A stretch of 10,152 nucleotides of DNA from Candidatus Cloacimonadota bacterium (GCA_004375785.1 SOKM01000127.1:1-10152), one strand, 5' to 3'; shown: positions 1 through 6,620, numbered from the stretch's first letter. Numbers and translations: made by a program. Notes: generated from the letters alone by a model not told the origin.

Positions 1-291
1 GACGACAATCTTGATACCAATTTTTTTGCACCTGCTAATTACTTCTTTAGCTGATACTTTCTGGATAGACATAGCACTGATAAAAACGAAATCAGCCCAT
101 TCGAGGTCTTTATCCCTTAGTCGTGTTACGCTCATATCCACAAGTTTTTTCTCCCACTCTTCTGGAAGCATTGCCGCTACAGTCAATAACCCCAGCGGCG
201 GGTGAGTTGCCTTCTTAGAGATAAATCTCAAGGCATACTTAAAACTCCAGAAAGTCTCCGGATATTCTGGGTAGACGAGAAGTATTCTCAT
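1..291 (-). CDS. B12-binding domain radical SAM protein, N-terminal 97 residues (cut by window edge)
   Basis: Reading the minus strand from the ATG at 291 gives 97 open codons to the window edge, so only the N-terminus is present. The protein begins MRILLVYPEYPETFWSFKY, followed by PPLGLLTVAAMLP (residues 31-43), VDMSV (51-55) and WADFVFISAMSIQ (65-77). This is the opening that I recognise from B12-binding domain radical SAM proteins of the kind that often end in DUF4070 (relatives of the hopanoid enzymes HpnP/HpnR). The fragment would be the Rossmann-like cobalamin-binding domain; the CxxxCxxC radical SAM motif must lie outside the window, so the substrate cannot be named. The start is supported by the family-typical N-terminus and by a G-rich stretch (7 G on the minus strand, 298-304) six bases upstream. 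It follows a possible small ORF with one base between them. Confidence 0.85.
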   Translation of the reverse strand, partial: MRILLVYPEYPETFWSFKYALRFISKKATHPPLGLLTVAAMLPEEWEKKLVDMSVTRLRDKDLEWADFVFISAMSIQKVSAKEVISRCKKIGIKIVV

Positions 292-292
292 T

Positions 293-409
293 TTAGACCC
301 CCCCAGTCTCTAAATTATCTAAAGAACTGACAATGTCCTCAATAAACTCTTTGCTCACATGTGTGTAAAATCTGGATATTTTTATTAAACCTTTTCTCAT
401 AACTTCCAT
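293..409 (-). CDS. possible small protein upstream of the radical SAM gene (38 codons, or 35 from an internal ATG)
   Basis: An open frame on the minus strand runs from an ATG at 409 (second ATG at 400) to TAA at 293-295, one base before the radical SAM start codon. The peptide is charged and looks helical in its second half (KEFIEDIVSSLDNLETGG); I do not recognise it. The -10 hexamer of the promoter at 410-438 touches the first ATG, so transcription should start near 402-405. That makes the 409 start unlikely, and the 400 start would give an almost leaderless message. Removing one G from the G7 run at 298-304 would join this frame to the radical SAM frame. However, the radical SAM protein already has a normal N-terminus, so a fusion is not needed. 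It could be a real small protein, a leader peptide or chance. Confidence 0.35.
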   Translation of the reverse strand: MEVMRKGLIKISRFYTHVSKEFIEDIVSSLDNLETGGV

Positions 410-438
410 ATAATATAGGAAGATTAATGAAAAGTCAA
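410..438 (-). promoter_or_regulatory. sigma70-type promoter for the small ORF / radical SAM gene
   Basis: On the minus strand, TTGACT (433-438), a spacer of exactly 17 bp and TATTAT (410-415). The fit to the housekeeping consensus is good and the site lies in the gap after the Lon-like gene, pointing at the radical SAM gene. Confidence 0.6.
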
Positions 439-466
439 TCAAAAAAATAAAATTAAATAGAGAGTT

Positions 467-489
467 AGGGCGTTTAATTGAACGCTCCT
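467..489 (-). terminator. possible weak terminator hairpin after the Lon-like gene
   Basis: The two arms (467-474 and 481-489) form an 8-bp stem with one bulged base and a 6-base loop. The hairpin overlaps the TAG stop of the Lon-like gene. On the minus strand it is followed, after about ten bases, by a T-rich run (roughly 458-441) rather than by an immediate U tract, so termination would be inefficient if it occurs. Confidence 0.35.
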
Positions 490-2908
490 ACTTCTCTTTA
501 TTTGCTTTCTCCTCTTTTGTAGTAGACTCGGGGAATTCCGTCAGTTGTTCGGCTATCTCTCTCAACCGTTTATTCACTCTATAATTAACAGAGCCTTTCT
601 CAAATGTTCCGTCAGGCTTTCTCCTACCACCTTTTACACTAGTAAGAATCTCAATTCCCTGATCAATTGTTTTAACAGGATATATGTGAAACTTTCCAGT
701 TCTAACAGCATCCACCACTTCCTCTTTCAACATCAGGTTCTGCACATTACTATCAGGGATAATCACTCCCTGTTGACCCCTTAATCCATTAATCTTGCAA
801 ACCTCAAAAAAGCCTTCTATCTTCTCATTTACGCCACCAATTGCCTGCACTTCGCCTTTCTGGTTTACTGAACCTGTGACAGCAATACCCTGTTTAATAG
901 GAAGTCGTGAAAGTGCGGAAAGGATTGCATAAAGTTCAGTGCTTGACGCACTGTCTCCCTCTATACCTCCATAACTCTGTTCAAACACAAGCCTTGCTGA
1001 GAGACTGAGTGGTTTGTCCTGAGCAAACTTTTCAGCAATATATCCACTGAGTATCATTACTCCCTTTGTATGTATGGGACCTCCCAACTTTGCTTCTCTC
1101 TCAATATCAATAATCCCATCTTTACCCATACCTATACTAACAGTGACACGCGAGGGTCTTCCGAAAGTAAAATCTCCCAGGTTTATGACAGAGAGACCGT
1201 TCACCTGGCCTATTGTTTCAGCCTCAGTGGCAATAAGTATGACTCCACGCCTGACCATTTCCTGAATCTTCTCCTGTACGAGATTAGAGCGATAGACCTT
1301 CTCTTCAAGTGCTTTTTTAATATGCATATTGGTTATATATTTAGTGTTCCCCTGGACTGCATAAAAGCTCGCCTCCCGAATAATATCGGCGATGTCGGCG
1401 AACCTCGTGGAGAGTTTCTTTTGATCCCCAGCCAATCGGGAGCCATACTCAATAATTTTAGCAATAGCCATTACATCAAGGTGTTTGAGGTTTTCTTTCT
1501 GGCATAAGGTGCAGATGAAGAATGTATATTTTTTTATGTTTTTCTTTATCCTCTCCATTGCAGTATCAAATTCCGCTTTAACTTTAAAGAGTTCCTTAAA
1601 TTCTGCATCTGCCATATATAAAATGTGGTAAAAAAGTGGACTTCCTATTAAGGCTACCTTTATGTTAAATGCGACTGGTTCTGGACTTAAACCCTTTGTT
1701 GTAATTAAACCCAAGCGTTCACCTACCTCTTCAATGATTATCTCTTGATTCATCAGAGCTGTCTTTAATGCTTCCCAGGAAAAAATTTTCTGGAGCAACT
1801 CCTCGACAGTCAGAACCAAATATCCACCGTTAGCTTTATGCAGTGAACCTGGACGGATCATGGTAAAGTCAGTGTGTAAAACACCAAACTGTGCCTCTTT
1901 CTCTACCCTTCCAAATAGTTTTTGATACGTAGGGTTATGTTCTATTATGACTGGAGCTCCTTTCAGACTTGAATTATCGACTATAACATTCACCTTATAT
2001 TTTTTGAAAGGAACCTCCCTACTTGCCAAAGGAACTGGCAATTTGTCGGAGGAATCTCCAGGTCCCTTTAAGAATTGTGTAATGTTCTCCAATATGTCTT
2101 CTTGAACCTCATTTAGGTATGTGAGCACCTCTGGAAACTTCTTGTATTTCTCCTGGATATCATCGACAAGATGGTCAATAGCGTAATGTGCAACCTTATG
2201 ATTTAATTTTTCAATCTCTTCATTAACCTTACTTTCTAAACTCCTAATTTCTCTTGTCGCGTTCCTTAAATCTTCGCCCAGCTTTTCTCTCTTCTTCTGA
2301 ATCTTCTTCCTAATCTCGGGCTTTAGTGACATAAATTCCTGTTCGCTTAGGGGTTTTCCATCTATAACAGGAATTATGGCTACACCTATTTGTGTGCTCT
2401 GAATGATACATCCTTCTTTTTTAGCCTTTATATTCAACTGTTCATATAGCCTCTTTTTTTCTTCCTCAACTTTTTTAACTGTTGCATCCCTTCTTGTTGT
2501 ATAATCCTTGCTCTGGAAAATCTCCGGAAGTACCCTTCGTGCTGCGTTGATAAAGTTCTCCATATCTTTTTTGAAAATTTTGCCCTTCCCCGGAGGCAGC
2601 TCTATTGCAATGGGTTCATAGGGATTCTTAAAGTTATTTACATAACAAAAATCAGGAGGAACAGGTTTACTTTTAGCAAACTCATCCAGGAAATCTTTTA
2701 CCGCAGTCTCCCTGCCGGTTCCTTGATGACCAGCAACATAGATATTGAAACCCAACTCTTTTATTTCCAATCCAAAACGGAGTGCCTTTACCGCCCTCTC
2801 CTGGCCAATTATTTCTTTAAGGGGTTTTAATTCCTCTGTAGTTTTACAATTCAATGTCTTCGGATTGCATATTCTTCTCAGTTTTTCAGGGGATAACTCT
2901 TTCACCAT
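488..2908 (-). CDS. Lon-like ATP-dependent protease (COG1067 / AAA_32 + Lon_C type)
   Basis: This 806-residue protein is a Lon-family serine protease fused to an AAA+ module, predicted to unfold and degrade cytosolic proteins. Layout: a Walker A region GHQGTGRETA (60-69); a long charged helical or coiled-coil insertion (about 136-270); the AAA core with TDFTMIRPGSLHKANGGYLV (346-365), which includes the Walker B-like strand; then the Lon proteolytic domain (about 545-775). The catalytic dyad is visible: Ser653 in EGDSAS and Lys696 in GGVNEKIEGF. The long N-terminal substrate domain of classical LonA is absent; the architecture matches the COG1067 (LonB/YcbZ-like) group. The usual Walker A lysine is Arg66, which I believe is common in this group. 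The ATG is preceded by an excellent AAGGAGG (2913-2919) and by its own likely promoter. The family call is firm; its substrates are unknown. Confidence 0.93.
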   Translation of the reverse strand: MVKELSPEKLRRICNPKTLNCKTTEELKPLKEIIGQERAVKALRFGLEIKELGFNIYVAGHQGTGRETAVKDFLDEFAKSKPVPPDFCYVNNFKNPYEPIAIELPPGKGKIFKKDMENFINAARRVLPEIFQSKDYTTRRDATVKKVEEEKKRLYEQLNIKAKKEGCIIQSTQIGVAIIPVIDGKPLSEQEFMSLKPEIRKKIQKKREKLGEDLRNATREIRSLESKVNEEIEKLNHKVAHYAIDHLVDDIQEKYKKFPEVLTYLNEVQEDILENITQFLKGPGDSSDKLPVPLASREVPFKKYKVNVIVDNSSLKGAPVIIEHNPTYQKLFGRVEKEAQFGVLHTDFTMIRPGSLHKANGGYLVLTVEELLQKIFSWEALKTALMNQEIIIEEVGERLGLITTKGLSPEPVAFNIKVALIGSPLFYHILYMADAEFKELFKVKAEFDTAMERIKKNIKKYTFFICTLCQKENLKHLDVMAIAKIIEYGSRLAGDQKKLSTRFADIADIIREASFYAVQGNTKYITNMHIKKALEEKVYRSNLVQEKIQEMVRRGVILIATEAETIGQVNGLSVINLGDFTFGRPSRVTVSIGMGKDGIIDIEREAKLGGPIHTKGVMILSGYIAEKFAQDKPLSLSARLVFEQSYGGIEGDSASSTELYAILSALSRLPIKQGIAVTGSVNQKGEVQAIGGVNEKIEGFFEVCKINGLRGQQGVIIPDSNVQNLMLKEEVVDAVRTGKFHIYPVKTIDQGIEILTSVKGGRRKPDGTFEKGSVNYRVNKRLREIAEQLTEFPESTTKEEKANKEK

Positions 2909-2968
2909 TTTACCTCCTTCTAAGAATATTCTTCAAATTTTTTTCTATATTCAAGCAATTTCGTCTTT

Positions 2969-2997
2969 ACAGTAAATGAAAAAATTTATAAAGTCAA
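2969..2997 (-). promoter_or_regulatory. likely promoter of the Lon-like protease gene
   Basis: On the minus strand, TTGACT (2992-2997), a 17-bp spacer and TACTGT (2969-2974). The -35 is close to consensus; the -10 matches at only three of six positions but keeps the key first A and last T. It lies about 60 bp upstream of the start codon in the 144-bp gap between the aldo/keto reductase and Lon-like genes. No heat-shock CIRCE-type inverted repeat is visible there. Confidence 0.45.
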
Positions 2998-3052
2998 GAA
3001 CTTTAAAAATTATTATCCGCATTACTAAAGGAAATGAAGATGTTGATAAAAA

Positions 3053-4204
3053 TCAACTCTGACTTTCAAGAATTTGCACCGCTTGTTTCATCTTAGCAAT
3101 TATGTCCACTCCAAATGGGCAGCGTTCCATACAAACACCACATTCGGTGCAGTCAGAAGCTTTCGTTGAAAGCTCTTTATATTGAGACCTGCTTGTGCGT
3201 ATTCGACCGGGATAATAAAAATTGATATTGTTCCGAATAGCTTTATAATCATTCTTGGGAGCATCAGATATAGTAGATAACGTTCTGTCAATTTTTTGAA
3301 TGGTTCGACCAATATCAATACCAACTGGACAGGGCAAGCAATGACTACAGTAAACACAGTTCCCTTTTAAATTTTCCTGAAATTCAGCAATGATTGAACC
3401 AAAATCCTTCTCCTCGTCAGTTGCCTCTAAAAAGTGGAGGGCTGCTTCTAACTGCTCACTATTCTTTACACCCGGAACAACTGTTGAAACACCTGGTTGT
3501 GAAAGAGCATAATTAATACATTGAACCGGTGTTATAAAGCTTGTCCCCTTTTTTTGAAAAATTCTTCCTCCGGCGTAGATTTTCATTGCAACCAAGCCTA
3601 TCCTCTGGGTTGTGCAATTATGAAAAACCTCTTTTCTGCCAGGCATAAAATCCCATGATAAATTAATTGGAAACATAAGAGTATCAATAGAGTCGTCGTT
3701 TATAAACCTCATTATACCTGGGGCTTTATGCCCACTAATCCCGATGAATCGCGCCTTTCCTTCTTTCCTAAAACGATGAGCGAGCTCCATCACCCCCAAA
3801 GGTTTCATTACCTGGTCATAAGACTTCACTGCATTCACCATTTGAATCATAAGAATATCTACATAATCTGTATGTAAGCGGGACAGCAAATCGTGAAAAA
3901 GAACTTCATTCTCCTTTACATCACGCGTTAAGCGATAGTGTCCGCCTGTTTCTGCACAGCCGATATGTCCTGCAATTACTATCTTATCTCTATACCCCTT
4001 CAATGCAGCACCAAAATTATCTCGATATTCTGGAAATGCGAAAACTATATCAAAGTAATTAACGCCTTTTTCAATGGCTTTATGCACAACAGAAACAACT
4101 GTTTTTTTTGGTTTTCTGTTCAAGTATTCTGTTCCCATCCCGATTATACTTACATCAAGACCGGTCCTTCCAAGTTTACGATACTTCATCTCTCCATTGA
4201 GCAA
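3053..4204 (-). CDS. aldo/keto reductase-fold protein with C-terminal 4Fe-4S ferredoxin domain (COG1453 type)
   Basis: A 383-residue protein, or 378 from an internal ATG. Residues 6-275 form an AKR TIM barrel: MKYRKLGRTGLDVSIIGMGT at the start, KARFIGISGH (150-159), and the late barrel cofactor-site strand STVVPGVKNSEQLEAAL (240-256). The C-terminus has two cysteine motifs, C283xxC286xxC289xxC292P and C352xxC355xxC358xxxC362P, expected to hold two 4Fe-4S clusters. The usual Asp-Tyr-Lys-His tetrad is largely gone: Asp52 is kept, but the other positions read Phe57, His80 and Gln121. It is therefore probably an electron-transfer oxidoreductase or a non-classical reductase rather than an ordinary NADPH aldehyde reductase; the substrate is unknown. 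The listed start is TTG, directly after an in-frame stop; the ATG at 4189 gives a more usual N-terminus (MKYRKLG) but has GGAG only two bases upstream. It lies 64 bp after rsmG. Confidence 0.88.
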   Translation of the reverse strand: MLNGEMKYRKLGRTGLDVSIIGMGTEYLNRKPKKTVVSVVHKAIEKGVNYFDIVFAFPEYRDNFGAALKGYRDKIVIAGHIGCAETGGHYRLTRDVKENEVLFHDLLSRLHTDYVDILMIQMVNAVKSYDQVMKPLGVMELAHRFRKEGKARFIGISGHKAPGIMRFINDDSIDTLMFPINLSWDFMPGRKEVFHNCTTQRIGLVAMKIYAGGRIFQKKGTSFITPVQCINYALSQPGVSTVVPGVKNSEQLEAALHFLEATDEEKDFGSIIAEFQENLKGNCVYCSHCLPCPVGIDIGRTIQKIDRTLSTISDAPKNDYKAIRNNINFYYPGRIRTSRSQYKELSTKASDCTECGVCMERCPFGVDIIAKMKQAVQILESQS

Positions 4205-4268
4205 TTACCCCACGTCTCTCTATCAATTAAACTAAGGTTTCGAGATTCTTTGCGTGCAATTGTTACCA

Positions 4269-4928
4269 TTAAAAATGTCTAATTATGATTAGTTTTCTCT
4301 TCTCTATTCCTTCAAAACACTCAACCTGCTCCCTTGATTTCACTTCTAATGAATAGGGTTTTATGCCAGCATAGGTAATAAGGCTTCCATTGCTTCTAAG
4401 ACAATCCATTATCATTCCTTTTTCTCTCTCTGAAATTTTCTTTCCTCTTACCAGGACATAGTCATATTTGTTCAATTTCTGGTAGATTTTTTCAAATCTT
4501 TCACAAAAAACAGTGGTTTTTTTCAAATTCAGTTTTGATATTAGATGTCTTAAGAATACGCACTTCTTTGTGTTTGACTCGAGAAGGTCAACCGTTCTGT
4601 TAGGAAGCATTATTGCAAGAGGTATTCCTGGCAACCCATTACCAGAACCTATATCAAGCAGTCTATCATCGTTCTCAATCCTTATTTTTTTAAGAATGGA
4701 TAGAGAATCAATTATGTGCCTTTCTATAAACCTGTTTTCTTCCTTCTTTGAAATAAGATTGACCTTTTTATTCCACATAAATAGTTCCTTGTAATAGACA
4801 TAGATATAGTCAGCCTCTTTTCTCTTCATCTCTATCTCATACTGTTCTGCCTTTTTTATTAATGCTTCAACGAACTCTTTCTTTTTCATTTCTTTTCGGT
4901 TACAGATTCTATGTTTCACGTGAAACAT
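4269..4928 (-). CDS. rsmG: 16S rRNA (guanine-527-N7) methyltransferase RsmG (GidB)
   Basis: RsmG transfers a methyl group from S-adenosylmethionine to N7 of G527 in 16S rRNA in the 530 loop of the small subunit; loss of it gives low-level streptomycin resistance in other bacteria. The family signature is complete: WNKKVNLIS (52-60), ERHIIDSL (69-76), the SAM loop LLDIGSGNGLPGIPLAI (90-106), LLESNTKKCVFL (115-126) and the conserved Arg161 in YVLVRG. The length, 219 residues, is normal (usually 205-240). The first six residues, MFHVKH, are simply the translation of a parS site at 4912-4927. An AAGGA about nine bases upstream supports this start, whereas starting at Met14 (ATG at 4889) would give the more usual family N-terminus but has a poorer ribosome site. 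Neither mnmG nor parAB, the frequent neighbours of rsmG, is present in the window. Confidence 0.95.
   Translation of the reverse strand: MFHVKHRICNRKEMKKKEFVEALIKKAEQYEIEMKRKEADYIYVYYKELFMWNKKVNLISKKEENRFIERHIIDSLSILKKIRIENDDRLLDIGSGNGLPGIPLAIMLPNRTVDLLESNTKKCVFLRHLISKLNLKKTTVFCERFEKIYQKLNKYDYVLVRGKKISEREKGMIMDCLRSNGSLITYAGIKPYSLEVKSREQVECFEGIEKRKLIIIRHF
4912..4927. other. parS site 1 (ParB-binding centromere), overlapping the rsmG start
   Basis: The perfect 16-bp palindrome TGTTTCACGTGAAACA matches the well-known chromosomal parS consensus exactly, and the palindrome extends to 18 bp with the flanking A/T (4911-4928). ParB would load here as a CTP-dependent clamp and spread. It covers the first six codons of rsmG as annotated. 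The match is seen directly; its function is inferred from the known consensus. Confidence 0.93.
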
Positions 4929-4974
4929 TCTGACATTTCCTTATTACCTTTCTTAAAACTTCTTATTTCTTCTG

Positions 4975-5003
4975 CTCTGTGTTTTTTTGTGTCTTCGTGG
5001 CAC
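4975..5003 (-). repeat. CACGAAGACAC/CACAGAG-type intergenic tract
   Basis: Between the two parS sites the minus strand reads GTGCCACGAAGACAC, a run of A, then ACACAGAG. Short C-A-C-(G/A)-(A)AG units like these recur in intergenic DNA of many bacterial genomes, from memory. Nothing else in this 88-bp spacer resembles a gene or promoter. Whether it is a member of a dispersed repeat family here needs other parts of the genome. Confidence 0.3.
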
Positions 5004-5016
5004 TATCTTCTTTTAA

Positions 5017-5032
5017 TGTTTCACGTGAAACA
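5017..5032. other. parS site 2 (ParB-binding centromere)
   Basis: A second exact copy of TGTTTCACGTGAAACA, again extended to an 18-bp palindrome (5016-5033). It lies in the gap between the glycosyltransferase stop and rsmG. Its centre is 105 bp from that of site 1, close to ten helical turns, so both sites face the same side of the helix. Confidence 0.94.
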
Positions 5033-5039
5033 TACTAAA

Positions 5040-6074
5040 TTATACTATTGCGTAACTTAGTAATATTTTAATTTTTTTGAAAACATCCTCAACCTCTATC
5101 TTCCTTAAACACTCCAAGGAATCGCATCTCTTTTTAGCACAGGGACTGCACTCTAAGTTTGAGTATATATAATCACCGTTATCAGGAGTTCTATACGGAA
5201 ACCATATATATGGATCAGTCGAGCCGAAGATTGCAAATGTCTTTGTCCCAACAGCCTGGGACAGGTACAATACACCTCCATCGTTCGTTATTACAAGGTC
5301 AACAGTGCTCAAAAAACAGGCAAATTCCCTTAAAGAAACAGGTGGAAGAACACAGAGCTTTCTGTTCGAAAGCTTCTGCACCTTCTTAACTGTTTCAACC
5401 TCATCCTTAGAACCGGTAATAACAACTTGATACCCACTATCAGTGAGTAAATCTGCAAGAAGGGCAAATCTTTCAGGAAACCATTGCTTTGTTTCAAAAA
5501 GGTTTCCTGGATGAATTGTGACTATAAGTTCTTTATTTTCAAGACTTAATTCATCGAACCACTTCTTCCAGACCTCGTCCTTTTCTCTATCAGACAGAGA
5601 AATCATCACCTTTTCCGTAACTGGTTTCATGCCAAGATGCCGAACTGCTCTGAGGTTTGAATCTACAGCAGGAATGGATTTTGAGATGTCTACAGAATGG
5701 GTATAAAATCTTCCCCTGAACCTTTTTGGTTTTGCCCATCCCACTCTAATTTTTGCACCGGACAGAAAGCCTAAAATAAGAGAAAAAGGCGTTGAAATTA
5801 GATCGAAAACAATTGAATATTTTCCTTTTACTTTTCCTATAACTGTTAAAATGTTCCATATTCCTCTTCTTATCTCAATTACTTCATCTATATACGGATC
5901 GTTTAGGAATAATTCAACACTTGGAGTATCAAGAACAAGAGATATCTTTGCCTGCTCAAAATATTTTCTTATTGTTCGGAGCGTGGGTGTTGATAGGATT
6001 ACATCTCCTATGCCTCGCTGTTTAATAATTAAAATTCTTTTAGAGGGATTAAAAAAACTGTTTTTCTCAGTCAA
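5040..6074 (-). CDS. glycosyltransferase family 9 protein (ADP-heptose:LPS heptosyltransferase-like)
   Basis: A 344-residue GT-B glycosyltransferase predicted to add a heptose or related sugar from an ADP-sugar to lipopolysaccharide core or another surface glycan at the cytoplasmic membrane face. The N-terminal domain carries RGIGDVILSTPTLRTIRKYF (20-39) and RAVRHLGMKP (142-151). The C-terminal nucleotide-sugar domain carries IHPGN (187-191), TKQWFPERFALLADLL (195-210) and TNDGGVLYLSQAVGTKTFAI (263-282) followed by FGSTDP. The C-terminus has C309xxCxxxxC317xxxxC322, a cysteine cluster typical of many GT9 proteins. The family NDSG-x-x-H segment reads NDGGVLY here, so the usual His is Tyr270. 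The start is TTG at 6074: no ATG or GTG lies between it and the in-frame stop of the previous gene, and there is no clear ribosome site. Translational coupling to the upstream gene is likely. Confidence 0.88.
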   Translation of the reverse strand: MTEKNSFFNPSKRILIIKQRGIGDVILSTPTLRTIRKYFEQAKISLVLDTPSVELFLNDPYIDEVIEIRRGIWNILTVIGKVKGKYSIVFDLISTPFSLILGFLSGAKIRVGWAKPKRFRGRFYTHSVDISKSIPAVDSNLRAVRHLGMKPVTEKVMISLSDREKDEVWKKWFDELSLENKELIVTIHPGNLFETKQWFPERFALLADLLTDSGYQVVITGSKDEVETVKKVQKLSNRKLCVLPPVSLREFACFLSTVDLVITNDGGVLYLSQAVGTKTFAIFGSTDPYIWFPYRTPDNGDYIYSNLECSPCAKKRCDSLECLRKIEVEDVFKKIKILLSYAIV

Positions 6075-6092
6075 ATGATTTAAATCAGAATT

Positions 6093-6620
6093 TTATGCTT
6101 CAGGGCTTCCTTGCTCTTCTGATACCTCAGTGAAAGCGTAATCGCACCCATTACAGGAATCAGCTGACTTCAGGTTCTGCATTCCACATTTGGGACAAAC
6201 CTTATAATCGACCGATTTAAGAGCATTATCCAAACTTAATTCTGATTTTTTCTCCTCCCCTGCTTCTTTTGTCCATTGTTTGAATTCATCTACCTCTTCA
6301 ACCTTTTTCCATTCTTTTAAACAGGGATGATAGACCTTATCAGTAACTGAAACCTTACCATCTTTTATAAAGAGAATAAGGTCATCTTTTGCAAATGGTC
6401 CATGAATTTCTTCACCTTTTTCATATTTCCAGTGAAACTTATCACTGACATAATCGGCAATGTTCTTAATTTTACTTATTTCTATCCATTCATCATTCTT
6501 GGCATAATATATCTTGTCATAACATGAAATCAGTCCATTCGCAAGTTTCTCAATTATCTCTTCCATTGAGAATTCCCCTATAACAACTTCTCCTTTTTTT
6601 ACCTCAACTTTGTTTGCCAT
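6093..6620 (-). CDS. two GYF_2-like (DUF4339) repeats plus C-terminal zinc ribbon, function unknown
   Basis: A 175-residue soluble protein with no signal peptide or membrane segment. Two copies of a GYF_2/DUF4339-like unit are visible. The first (4-52) has KKGEVVIGEFSMEEIIEKL, then DKIYYAKNDEWIEI. The second (63-112) has YEKGEEIHGPFAKDDLILFI, then DKVYHPCLKEWKKV. Each shows the G-x-x-x-GPF and late W signature of that fold, a protein-protein or peptide-binding module. A charged linker leads to a zinc ribbon, C142PKC145-x10-C156NGC159, followed by an acidic tail. Such proteins are usually adaptors, but no partner can be named. It has a strong promoter (6654-6682) and a good AAGGAG (6627-6632). 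It ends 18 bp before the TTG of the glycosyltransferase, in the same frame, so the two form an operon. Confidence 0.82.
   Translation of the reverse strand: MANKVEVKKGEVVIGEFSMEEIIEKLANGLISCYDKIYYAKNDEWIEISKIKNIADYVSDKFHWKYEKGEEIHGPFAKDDLILFIKDGKVSVTDKVYHPCLKEWKKVEEVDEFKQWTKEAGEEKKSELSLDNALKSVDYKVCPKCGMQNLKSADSCNGCDYAFTEVSEEQGSPEA

Noticed and set aside
1070..1507. 145-codon plus-strand open frame inside the Lon-like gene
   Set aside because: It lies antisense to strongly recognisable Lon protease sequence, has no ribosome site or family resemblance, and is a shadow frame.
3008..3020. TTATCCGCA, one mismatch from a DnaA box, considered as part of an origin
   Set aside because: It is a single imperfect box with no cluster or AT-rich unwinding element around it; expected by chance in AT-rich DNA.
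3042..3057. Perfect 6-bp stem with a 4-base loop over the stop codon of the aldo/keto reductase gene, considered as a terminator
   Set aside because: The stem is short and AT-rich, and no U tract follows it on the minus strand (next bases read CATCTTCATT).
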